A stretch of DNA of 64,000 nucleotides. It comes from Desmospora profundinema. Its GTDB lineage: Bacteria; Bacillota; Bacilli; Thermoactinomycetales; DSM-45169. Under the pieces are notes generated by a model. The model did no database searches. It was not told where the DNA came from and worked only from the letters and a program-made list of their open reading frames with translations. The first letter of the stretch is position 1. Every line of letters starts with the position of its first letter. Location of the stretch: assembly GCF_031454155.1 (NCBI RefSeq), contig NZ_JAVDQG010000004.1, positions 248,001 to 312,000 on the forward strand, read 5' to 3'. Positions 32,683-40,728 of this stretch are shown here, in pieces. The translations under genes and the position numbers were made by a program.

Positions 32683-33194
32683 TTCGCTTAGAGCCCTTGG
32701 CCCCGGCAGATTGGAAGCGGTTGGTGGAATGGACCGATTCACCGGAGTTTCTCCTGCAATGGGCTGGACCGCAGTTTCGGTTTCCGCTGGATGAGGAACA
32801 AATCAAGGCGCATGTGGAAGAAGGAGCCGGCATTCGCCGCAACTTTAAAGCGGTTCTGCAGGACAGCGGGGAGATGGCAGGGCATGTGGAGCTAAACCAT
32901 ATCAACTTGGAAAACCGTTCGGCAACAGTCTCCCGTGTGTTATTGGATCCGCATCGGCGCGGCGGCGGCTTGGGAGCCGCGATGGTGGAGGAAGCGGTGC
33001 GCATCGGTTTCGAGGGATTAGGCCTGCATCGATTGGATTTGTATGTATTCGATTTTAACCGTTCCGCCATCGCCTGTTATGAAAAGGTCGGGTTTCGTCG
33101 GGAAGGTGTGCTCCGTCATGCCCGCAGGATGGGGGATGAATATTGGAACCTGTGTGTGATGGGGCTGTTGGAGGATGAGTGGAGAGGATTGTGA
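32679..33194 (+). CDS. GNAT acetyltransferase
   Basis: TTG at 32679 overlaps the upstream stop and has GAGGAGG eight bases before it. The 171-residue protein shows RLEPLAPADWKRLVEWTDSP, LDPHRRGGGLGAAMVEEAV (acetyl-CoA loop) and YEKVGFRREGVLRHARRMG, typical of Acetyltransf_1/3 proteins. The substrate is unknown. It ends the phosphatase-GNAT-GNAT operon before a clear terminator. Confidence 0.88.
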   Translation: MIRLEPLAPADWKRLVEWTDSPEFLLQWAGPQFRFPLDEEQIKAHVEEGAGIRRNFKAVLQDSGEMAGHVELNHINLENRSATVSRVLLDPHRRGGGLGAAMVEEAVRIGFEGLGLHRLDLYVFDFNRSAIACYEKVGFRREGVLRHARRMGDEYWNLCVMGLLEDEWRGL

Positions 33195-33214
33195 TGTCCA
33201 AAAGAAACGATGCA

Positions 33215-33241
33215 AGCACCCTGTGATAGGGTGCTTTTTTT
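33215..33241 (+). terminator. Terminator of the phosphatase-GNAT operon
   Basis: AGCACCCT-GTGAT-AGGGTGCT with a seven-T tail. Confidence 0.88.
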
Positions 33242-33380
33242 ATGGATTCCGCCAATTTCCCGTAAAATTGGGCAGTTTGTCCGGGAAAGGGTTCGGGGGA
33301 AAAAAACGCGAAGGAGTGGTAGGAACAAAAGCCGGTTGAGGGTTTTATTTTCGGTATGTTTGAATGAAGCGTTCATTTAG

Positions 33381-33491
33381 GATCTGTCCCAAGCGATTGG
33401 ATTGGGTATAGCCCAAGCCTTCGGTCTGGAAGTGGCGGATGCCCATGAAGTGGTCGTTACCCGTGAGAACTCCTCAGAGGAAGAAGAGTAA
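33381..33491 (+). pseudogene. 3' fragment of an unknown gene
   Basis: A 36-residue frame (DLSQAIGLGIAQAFGLEVAD ... ending in four Glu) runs from a stop to a TAA without a start codon or SD. A family B element and then a terminator follow. It looks like the tail of a deleted gene; no family is recognised. Confidence 0.3.
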
Positions 33492-33502
33492 GCCAAAGAC
33501 TA

Positions 33503-33638
33503 GGGCCTGTCTGAACAATCCGTAGGGCGAGATCCCGGAGCGCATAGCGAGACCGAGAACGAAGTGAACCAAGGCGAGACATGTGCTCTATACCAACCTC
33601 CCTTTTTCTCCCGGGAAAATGAATGATTAGACACGCCC
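33503..33638. mobile_element. Family B MITE-like element, copy 3 (136 bp, reverse orientation)
   Basis: GGGCCTGTCTGAACAATC at the left and AGACACGCCC at the right, flanked by TA both sides. Its module at 33542-33591 (CGCATAGCGAGACC to GTGCTCTAT) is shared with family A. Confidence 0.78.
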
Positions 33639-33661
33639 TAATCCCCTTCTTTATCCGATCG

Positions 33662-33688
33662 GGGAGCCGTATCATCGGCTCCCTTTTT
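33662..33688 (+). terminator. Terminator before the DUF421 genes
   Basis: GGGAGCCG-TATCAT-CGGCTCCC followed by five T. It probably served the deleted gene whose tail is at 33381-33491. Confidence 0.75.
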
Positions 33689-33770
33689 CATAGAATCGAT
33701 TTTTTTGAGTAGCCTTCCCCTTTTATTGGTAATAACTAATCACATCAGACTTTTATCGGGAGGAATGGCC

Positions 33771-34484
33771 GTGTCGGATATCGGTACCTATTTGCACGTT
33801 TTTTATCAAACCGCACTCGCTTTTGTCACCATCATGGTGCTGACCATCATACTGGGGAAGCAGCAGATGGCGGAGATGACGTTTTTTGAATATGTCAACG
33901 GGATCACGTTTGGTTCGATTGCAGGAACTTTGGCGTCGGATATCGACCAAAAAACCTCCTATCATTTTGTGGGGCTGGTCATATTCGGCTTATTGACTTT
34001 GGCTGCCTCTTTGGTTGCCTTGAAGAGCCGGCGGGGGAGAAAATTACTGGAAGGAGAGCCCGTGATTGTGGTGAGGGATGGCCGTATTTTGGAAGAGAAT
34101 ATGAAGAAAGTCCGCTACACTGTAGGCGAACTTATGGAGCTGCTTCGGAAGAAAGACGTTTTCGATGTTTCCCAGGTCCAGTTCGCCATCATCGAAAATG
34201 ACGGCTCCATTTCTGTCATGAAGAAACCACAATACCAGCAGCCCACATTCCAAAATCCGTCTACAATGCCTAAGGCGGCTGACGTCCCGGTGGAATTGAT
34301 AGTGGACGGGCAAGTGATCTATGAGAATCTGCGCGGCATCGGTCGAACGGGGAAATGGTTGATGGACAAAATTAAGAAAAAACATGACGTTGATTCTTTC
34401 CAAGAGGTTTTTTATGCACTACAGGAAAGCGACGGGACGCTGTATGTGGACCTCCGAGAAGATAAGCAGAAGAAGAACGGATAA
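33771..34484 (+). CDS. DUF421 (YetF-like) membrane protein 1
   Basis: The 237-residue protein has three N-terminal transmembrane helices (to about residue 80) and a soluble C-terminal DUF421 domain with GEPVIVVRDGRILEENMKK and FAIIENDGSISVM, as in B. subtilis YetF/YdfS. GTG at 33771 has GGGAGGA six bases upstream; the ATG within that SD is unlikely. Function unknown; homologues include spore-related and stress-related proteins. A second DUF421 gene follows six bases later. Confidence 0.87.
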   Translation: MSDIGTYLHVFYQTALAFVTIMVLTIILGKQQMAEMTFFEYVNGITFGSIAGTLASDIDQKTSYHFVGLVIFGLLTLAASLVALKSRRGRKLLEGEPVIVVRDGRILEENMKKVRYTVGELMELLRKKDVFDVSQVQFAIIENDGSISVMKKPQYQQPTFQNPSTMPKAADVPVELIVDGQVIYENLRGIGRTGKWLMDKIKKKHDVDSFQEVFYALQESDGTLYVDLREDKQKKNG

Positions 34485-34490
34485 CGGGGG

Positions 34491-35174
34491 ATGGGGATGC
34501 TCGGATACAGTCTCAAAGTGATTGTTTTGTTTGTCATGGCCATCCTGGCGCTGCGGTTTATGGGAAAATCGACGCTGGCGCAAGTGACCCCCCATGACCT
34601 GATGGCGATTGTCATCATCGCAGCTCTCGCTACCAAACCGATTTTGGTGGATGATTTCTGGAAAGCGATGCTGGCCATTTTTTTGGTGGCCGGTATTCAT
34701 GTTGTTTTCGCCAAGCTGACCCTGTATAAGTGGACCAATCGCTGGATTATTGGGGAGCCGTCGATCTTGGTCAAGAACGGACAAATCCTGAAACAGAACC
34801 TCCGCCGCTGTGAAATCTCGTTGTCTGAATTGCTGGCGGATATTCGTTCCAAGGGATTTCCGGACATTCGCGAAGTCCGATATGCCATCTTGGAGCCGAC
34901 TGGAACGATCAGTGTGTTGCCGCAGGATGATCTCTATCCGGTTACCCCAAAAGATCTGAAGATGGATGTCCCTCACCGGGGGATGGCGATTTCCCTGGTG
35001 GTAGACGGCCAGATCCAGAAAAACAACCTCAACATGATCGGCAAGGATGTTCCCTGGTTGAAAAGGGAACTTCAGCGAAAAAAAATTGAGGATGTCCGCC
35101 AGGTGCTGTACGCTGCCACCTTGGAACATAAGCCGGATGTATTTGTTTACACGGCGGACTCCTCTCCAGATTAG
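34491..35174 (+). CDS. DUF421 (YetF-like) membrane protein 2
   Basis: The 227-residue protein repeats the architecture of its neighbour: N-terminal helices (LGYSLKVIVLFVMAILALRFMGK), then GEPSILVKNGQILKQNLRRC and YAILEPTGTISVL. It starts just after the previous gene with GGGGG before the ATG. Tandem DUF421 pairs probably form a heteromeric complex or diverged duplicates; which one is not known. Confidence 0.87.
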   Translation: MGMLGYSLKVIVLFVMAILALRFMGKSTLAQVTPHDLMAIVIIAALATKPILVDDFWKAMLAIFLVAGIHVVFAKLTLYKWTNRWIIGEPSILVKNGQILKQNLRRCEISLSELLADIRSKGFPDIREVRYAILEPTGTISVLPQDDLYPVTPKDLKMDVPHRGMAISLVVDGQIQKNNLNMIGKDVPWLKRELQRKKIEDVRQVLYAATLEHKPDVFVYTADSSPD

Positions 35175-35265
35175 AAGACTTCATCATAAATCCAACAGAC
35201 CCTATCCATTTGTTAACAACCGCTGTCTACAATGCAATAGACAAGGGTACATAGGAGGGAAAGCG

Positions 35266-36987
35266 GTGAACAAATGGATTGGGACCATCGCGGTGGTGAC
35301 GGCGATCAGTCTGACGCTGCCAGCCGTCCATCCGACAGCAGCCAAATCCCATCCCCGTGATCCAGCGACACAGGGGACGGAAGCATTGAAGCTGGACTTG
35401 CTGGCCCGTTATGACAGCGGTGCCGGAATGGATCGGGGCGGAGCGGAGATCGTGGCGATCGACTCCCGCCATCAGCGGGTTTACTCTGTCAACGGAGACG
35501 CCAAGGCGGTGGATGTGTTGGATTTGTCCGCATTATCCGGAGGGCAGACCCAGTGGAAAAAAAGCAAGCGGATCTCATTGGATTCTTTTGATCTGGGCGA
35601 TTTTCAACCCGGTGACGTCACCAGTGTAACTGTCCATCCGGATGGAAAATGGGTGGCTGCCGCCGTGCCGGCAGATCCCCAAACCGATGACGGCATCGTG
35701 GTGATCCTGGATGCAGACGGCCATTATCTGAATCATGTCCAGGTGGGCGCCTTGCCCGACATGGTGACAGTCACTCCGGATGGAACACGGATCCTGTCTG
35801 CCAACGAAGGCGAGTCTAATGATGATTACACCATCGATCCGGAAGGGTCCGTCTCCATCATCGACGTTTCCAAAGGCGTCAACCAAGCGACGGTCACCAC
35901 GGTAGGCTTCGGCGACCTGAAACCGTCACAGGTGGACAAGGATGTCCGGGTTTTCGGCAAGGGGGCTTCGTTTGCCCAAGACATGGAGCCGGAGTACATT
36001 CAAGTAACACCGGACGGAAACACTGCTTACGTGGCGTTACAGGAAAACAACGCCATTGCCAAGCTGAATCTGAAAGAAGAAAGATTTGAGCGGGTGTACG
36101 GACTGGGCGTACAGGACCACTCCGTCCAGGGGAATGAGCTGGACGCCTCCGACAGGGACGGGCGCATCCACATCCGCAACTGGCCGGTGTTGGGCCTGTA
36201 CCAACCGGATGGCTTCGACTTGTTCCAGGCAAAAGGAAAAACCTACCTAATCACCGCCAATGAAGGGGACGCCCGGGGTTACAAGGGTTTCTCTGAAGAA
36301 GCCCGGGTGAAAGACCTGGTCCACCCGGACAAGGCGGGGGCGAAAATCCGCCTGAACGCCAAGCACTACGAGGGTTTCAACCAGCAGGAGCTGGACCGGA
36401 TGATGGAAGAGGGGCTGCTCGAGGATGATCAGTTGGGACGACTCAGGGTCAGTGCCGTGGAGGGGAAAAAAGACGGCGTTTATGAAGCGCTCTACAGCTT
36501 TGGCTCCCGCTCCTTCTCCATCTGGGAAGTAAAAGGGGACAAGCTGAAACAGGTATACGACAGCGGCAGTGACTTTGAACGCATCATCGCCGACGTCCTT
36601 CCCGAACACTTTAACTCCAACCACCGTGAAACCTCATTTGACACCCGCAGCGACGACAAAGGACCGGAGCCGGAATCCGCCGTGGTCGGCCAAGTGGGAG
36701 ACAGACTTTACGCTTTCATCGGACTGGAACGGGTGGGCGGGGTCATGGTCTACGATGTGACCCAACCCAACACCCCTCACTTTGTCACCTATTTCAACAG
36801 CCGTGACTTTTCCGTCCAGACTGGCGACGTTCAACCAGGGGATTCGGTCACGGAAGCGGGTGACCTCGGCCCCGAAGGGCTCGCCTTTCTCCCCGCCGAC
36901 CAAAGTCCCACCGGCGATGCGATCCTCCTGGTAGCCAACGAAGTCTCCGGCACCGTCGCCGCCATTTCCATTAAAGAGAGAAAGTGA
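35266..36987 (+). CDS. Secreted choice-of-anchor-I family protein (beta-propeller)
   Basis: GTG at 35266 with GGAGGG eight bases upstream gives 573 residues with a Sec signal peptide (NKWIGTIAVVTAISLTLPAV then a cleavage site near AAKS). The mature part has LARYDSGAGMDRGGAEIVAID, VYSVNGDAKAVDVLDL and repeated beta-propeller blades (VTVHPDGKWVAAAVP, VTPDGTRILSANEGE, ITANEGDARG), characteristic of the choice-of-anchor-I proteins. These are often annotated as alkaline phosphatase-like. Extracellular; enzymatic activity is unproven. It is preceded by a short intergenic region with no clear promoter. Confidence 0.85.
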   Translation: MNKWIGTIAVVTAISLTLPAVHPTAAKSHPRDPATQGTEALKLDLLARYDSGAGMDRGGAEIVAIDSRHQRVYSVNGDAKAVDVLDLSALSGGQTQWKKSKRISLDSFDLGDFQPGDVTSVTVHPDGKWVAAAVPADPQTDDGIVVILDADGHYLNHVQVGALPDMVTVTPDGTRILSANEGESNDDYTIDPEGSVSIIDVSKGVNQATVTTVGFGDLKPSQVDKDVRVFGKGASFAQDMEPEYIQVTPDGNTAYVALQENNAIAKLNLKEERFERVYGLGVQDHSVQGNELDASDRDGRIHIRNWPVLGLYQPDGFDLFQAKGKTYLITANEGDARGYKGFSEEARVKDLVHPDKAGAKIRLNAKHYEGFNQQELDRMMEEGLLEDDQLGRLRVSAVEGKKDGVYEALYSFGSRSFSIWEVKGDKLKQVYDSGSDFERIIADVLPEHFNSNHRETSFDTRSDDKGPEPESAVVGQVGDRLYAFIGLERVGGVMVYDVTQPNTPHFVTYFNSRDFSVQTGDVQPGDSVTEAGDLGPEGLAFLPADQSPTGDAILLVANEVSGTVAAISIKERK

Positions 36988-37166
36988 GCAGCCACAAGGC
37001 TGGCACAAAAGTGGAGAGAAACCGGGTAAAAAGAGAAGAACGGAGGATGGAGCACCGGCGGAAGGCGGTGTTTTTTGTGAGTGGTATCGTTGCAGGTACT
37101 AAAAAATGGATAACCACACCCGAAACGGACATCCTACCGGTGACAACATTACAGGGAGGATAAACC

Positions 37167-37532
37167 ATGGGTGAACGAAACATCCTGGCGTATTTCAACA
37201 CCGAAAACCGGGCCAAGGAAGCCGTCCGGCGGCTGAAGGAAGCGGGCTATGAAACGGTGGACCTGTCCCGCTTTTCCCTCGCCCCAGGCGAAGACCGCAG
37301 CGATCTGGACAATCCGATTGCCGAACCGTTTTCGTCTCTAGCTTCTGCTACCGGCACCTCCGTCACCAGCCGCGATGCCGGTATCCTGATGGGAGCTGAC
37401 GACGCCTCCAGCGGCATGACCGACGGTATGCATGAAGTCGGAGCGGAAGACCTGTGCGTCACCGTGGTCACCACCGATGATCGATACGACAAGGCGGAAG
37501 CCATCTTGAAGGAACTGGGGGCCAATATTTGA
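37167..37532 (+). CDS. General-stress-17M-like small protein
   Basis: The 121-residue protein (ERNILAYFNTENRAKEAVRR at the N terminus, ending DDRYDKAEAILKELGA) has two beta-alpha-beta-like halves of the kind seen in general stress protein 17M/YflT relatives. The middle is Ser/Gly/Asp-rich and may be flexible. Assignment is tentative. GGGAGG lies eight bases before ATG. Confidence 0.6.
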   Translation: MGERNILAYFNTENRAKEAVRRLKEAGYETVDLSRFSLAPGEDRSDLDNPIAEPFSSLASATGTSVTSRDAGILMGADDASSGMTDGMHEVGAEDLCVTVVTTDDRYDKAEAILKELGANI

Positions 37533-37551
37533 AGCGTGTTTGAAGGATATA

Positions 37552-37591
37552 AAAGCCGGCGATCCAACCGATGTTGGAGGCCGGCTTTCTT
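37552..37591. terminator. Terminator after the stress-protein gene
   Basis: AAAGCCGGC (37552-37560) pairs with GCCGGCTTT (37580-37588), with an inner CCAAC/GTTGG. It abuts the convergent small gene. Confidence 0.8.
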
Positions 37592-37733
37592 AAGCCCATC
37601 CCAAAAAGGCGAGTAACACACCCAATCCGAGAAACAAAACCGTAAAGATGATGAACAAGATCACTGTTTCAAAAGCAAAATCAAACAGCTTATCGGCAGC
37701 GTCTTTTTTTTGACTACTGTGATCGTTCTTCAT
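37590..37733 (-). CDS. 47-residue small membrane protein
   Basis: GGGAGAG is five bases before ATG at 37733. The product has a charged N terminus (MKNDHSSQKKDAADKLFDFA) and one long transmembrane helix (about 23-46, ending LLAFLGWA). No family is recognised. It is convergent with the stress-protein gene. Confidence 0.6.
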   Translation of the reverse strand: MKNDHSSQKKDAADKLFDFAFETVILFIIFTVLFLGLGVLLAFLGWA

Positions 37734-37815
37734 AAGGTCTCTCCCTTGATCGACTTATTTGATCAGTCTAGTGTTATGATAACCGATTCGTCTTCCTCAC
37801 GGTATACATATCGTT

Positions 37816-38532
37816 CTATATAATTCCTGTTTTGTGTAAATAGGGGGATCTCATAGTCCGTAATCCAATCCGATTGTTCTGGCACGCGTTTTTGCCCATG
37901 ACGAAGGCGGGTGTGACGGGGATTTGGCGAACACCGCAAGCTCCGCGTTTAAAATGGGTAGGAAAGTCATTCCAATTCACACCCTTCTCAGTGAACAGTT
38001 TTTCTTGCAGCTGATTGTTGGTCAAGCCCGAACATTCTTCATGGGTAAAATGGGCACGGGCCACCATCTGGATGCTGTTTTTTGTGACATCTGCTTGACG
38101 CCAATAAAAATAGTTGGTCACCTCTTCTTTCGGAAGGGCAAAGATTCGAGAATCAAACGTAGCCAACTTACCTGTAATCGGATACATCTGGTCATTAAAA
38201 CGGGCGGTAGCCATACTGGCGGAGACACTGACCATCTTTTGGATGTTGTTATTAAACCAAGACTGCGTGGTAAGTTTTTCATAGTTGGTCAGCAATAGTG
38301 AGATCTCATCGCTTTGAACATAGGCCAATTTGCAGCCCATGATGTTTTCACACCGATCACGGGCAACGGCTGTCATGGCTCGATGTAATCGCTCATCAAA
38401 AGGACGCTCCATTCCTTCCGTGTATGTATGAAAAGCCCGGCCGTCCACCCTGATAATCACAGGCATACGCTTGGGAAGAAAATGGCGAAAAGTATGCTCG
38501 TATCCTTTCATGCGTGTCCCCAGTGAGTCCAT
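37816..38532 (-). CDS. Thg1-like protein (tRNA-His guanylyltransferase family)
   Basis: The 238-residue protein has the Thg1 catalytic core: PVIIRVDGRAFHTYTEG (first metal-binding Asp), YVQSDEISLLLTNYE (second Asp) and a palm-like fold with ATFDSRIFALP and YFYWRQADVTKNSIQM. In bacteria these Thg1-like proteins add nucleotides 3'-to-5' to repair truncated tRNA 5' ends. Bacterial distribution is sporadic. AGGAGGAG precedes the ATG. Confidence 0.9.
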   Translation of the reverse strand: MDSLGTRMKGYEHTFRHFLPKRMPVIIRVDGRAFHTYTEGMERPFDERLHRAMTAVARDRCENIMGCKLAYVQSDEISLLLTNYEKLTTQSWFNNNIQKMVSVSASMATARFNDQMYPITGKLATFDSRIFALPKEEVTNYFYWRQADVTKNSIQMVARAHFTHEECSGLTNNQLQEKLFTEKGVNWNDFPTHFKRGACGVRQIPVTPAFVMGKNACQNNRIGLRTMRSPYLHKTGII

Positions 38533-38701
38533 CTATTTCTCCTCCTTGGTCCTTTTCTTATGGTTATCTTACAGGATATTTTCTATGGATCAGATCTTTT
38601 TAATAAGAAAGTTGTGATTCAATCGTTAAATATGGGAGAGGATCAAAGCACAGATGGAACGAATAAGTAGGGATCATCGTGCTTTAAGAAGGGGTCGATC
38701 C

Positions 38702-39442
38702 ATGGCATACTATTTTGATTCGGATGCTTCCTTATTTCCCTTCGTTCTTTTTTCCGGAACACACCTGATCACCTTGCTGGTGCTGGGACTCATCACTTTC
38801 CTCTTTTTTCGCACCCTCCCTCGGATGAAAGGAACAAAGCTGGAATCGGTTATCCGATTTGGCCTCATCGGAATCATCCTTCTATCGGAAATCAGCTGGC
38901 ATCTTTGGAATGTGCGGAACGGCCAATGGACCCTTCAATACAGCTTGCCCCTGCAATTATGCAGTATCACCTTGCTATTGTCGGCGGTGCTGCTCTTCAC
39001 CCGAAGCATTCGTCTTTTTCCCTTCGTCTACTTTTGCGGATTGGCAGGGGCTCTCCAGGCTCTGCTGACACCAGTGCTGGAGTTCTCGTATCCGCATTTT
39101 CGATTTTTTCAATTCTTCATCGCCCATGGTGCCATCTTATGGGTGATTTTGTACATGATCCGTGTAGAAGGCTTCCGGGTCCAATTGCGCTCCATTTTTC
39201 CGGTTCTGTTGCAGTTAAATGGCCTCGCCTTGCTGGCAGGAGTGGTGAATGTCATGACGGGCGGTAACTACATGTTTATAAGCGGGAAGCCGGATTATCC
39301 GTCGTTGCTCGATTGGTTAGGCCCGTGGCCATGGTATTTGGTTTCGTTGCAAGTGGTGGCGGTGGGGATGTTTGTGTTGTTGTGGTTGCCTTTTGCTAGG
39401 AGAGGAGAGGGGGTTGATATTGGATGGGACCAAGGGGAATAA
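38702..39442 (+). CDS. TIGR02206 membrane protein (YwaF-like)
   Basis: The 246-residue protein has about six transmembrane helices and the family pattern FSGTHLITLLVLGLITFLFF, SLPLQLCSITLLLSA and GGNYMFISGKPDYPSLLDWLGPWPWYLV, which define TIGR02206. Function unknown. ATG at 38702 follows AAGAAGGGG; earlier starts lack an SD. Bases 39443-39644 contain no gene. Confidence 0.85.
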   Translation: MAYYFDSDASLFPFVLFSGTHLITLLVLGLITFLFFRTLPRMKGTKLESVIRFGLIGIILLSEISWHLWNVRNGQWTLQYSLPLQLCSITLLLSAVLLFTRSIRLFPFVYFCGLAGALQALLTPVLEFSYPHFRFFQFFIAHGAILWVILYMIRVEGFRVQLRSIFPVLLQLNGLALLAGVVNVMTGGNYMFISGKPDYPSLLDWLGPWPWYLVSLQVVAVGMFVLLWLPFARRGEGVDIGWDQGE

Positions 39443-39644
39443 AGGATGTATTTGAGAAAAGGAATGATTGAAAACCATATGTGAATAAGGCAGGAAAAAC
39501 GGACTGAAACCATAAGAATTTTTCGAATAACTAGTTAAACGCTTTTCGATATTATGTGATCATCTTCATTTCTATAAACATTCCGCTTCATCTAAGGACA
39601 ATATTCGGTGCATAGAGCCGACAGCGAGAGGAGCGAAGACATCA

Positions 39645-40427
39645 TTGGACCGAATTCAGGAATACTCGTGGACCCAAATGGCCGGAAACTGGGCAGAAAA
39701 ACAGATGGACTTATCCTGCTTTAAACGAGGACAGACGGGCCTTCCCAAAGAGCACATTCGCCGCTTTTTTGAAGTGCCCGAGTTGACACAGGGGCAAGTC
39801 CATACCGTGACCATCCGATACGGGGGTCGAGAATATGATGCAAGGATTCGTATCATGGCGAATGGAGGCGCTCGTCTGGAATGGACAGGCGAGTTGCAGC
39901 GCGAGATTCGGGAGCGGTTTCCTGTTATTCATCGGGCGTTTGCAAGAGGGAATGATCCGGGAAACACTCCGGTCATGATATTTGAAAAGGTGAACCATCT
40001 TTACTTTGAGGTATCGTTTCGTAAGCCGTATCACTACGACTATGATAAATCTGAACTGCGTGACAACCTCCAAATTCGCGAAGAAGCTTACACCAAAGAA
40101 GGGAAAGTGATATACGTCCAGCATCGCCGTAGGGAGAGAAATTCAAGGATTATCAAACAAGCGATTGAGCGCGCCCAGGATCTTTACGGTACGTTGGCGT
40201 GTGAAATCTGCACCTTTGACTTTGCTAAAAGATATGGAAAAGAAGGCGAGGGGTATATCGAGGGCCATCATAAGCGTGCCTTAAAATCCTATGATGAAGA
40301 AGGGGAAGACACCCATGTGGATGATATCGCCCTGGTTTGTTCCAACTGCCACCGGATCATTCATCGGCGGATGCCGTGGAAGACGGTGGAGGAGATGAAG
40401 GCGATTGTAAACGGGTTATCGTCTTGA
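39645..40427 (+). CDS. HNH endonuclease, McrA-like
   Basis: The 260-residue protein ends in an HNH nuclease domain (about residues 185-245): CEIC, YIEGHHKRALKSYDEEG with the catalytic His, and CSNCHRIIHRRMPW, with the four cysteines as zinc ligands. The N-terminal part (about 1-170) is probably a DNA-binding module, as in McrA-like Type IV restriction enzymes that cut modified DNA; the module is unidentified. TTG start with GAGAGGAG upstream. It opens a defence island. Bases 40428-40728 hold no gene. Confidence 0.8.
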   Translation: MDRIQEYSWTQMAGNWAEKQMDLSCFKRGQTGLPKEHIRRFFEVPELTQGQVHTVTIRYGGREYDARIRIMANGGARLEWTGELQREIRERFPVIHRAFARGNDPGNTPVMIFEKVNHLYFEVSFRKPYHYDYDKSELRDNLQIREEAYTKEGKVIYVQHRRRERNSRIIKQAIERAQDLYGTLACEICTFDFAKRYGKEGEGYIEGHHKRALKSYDEEGEDTHVDDIALVCSNCHRIIHRRMPWKTVEEMKAIVNGLSS

Positions 40428-40728
40428 CAGTGGACGGCATTATCTATATCCGAATGGAGGTTCTGAAGCCAGATTTAATAATGAGTAAGTTTATATTTAC
40501 AATGAACCCTTAGAAAAGTGTGAAGACCGGCTTAAATGAAGATTGGTACGGATGATAGAAGTTTTCCTGCCGGAAGGGAAATGCATCCGTTTTGGTAGGG
40601 ATGATTACGTAATGCTTTCTTTCTTGATAAAATAAGACTTACAGCCATTATTGGGGGATCATCTTTTTGTTCCCATGGAGATTTTGTTTCTCTCCTAACC
40701 TTAAAACAAATGTAAGGGGGGAGAAAGA

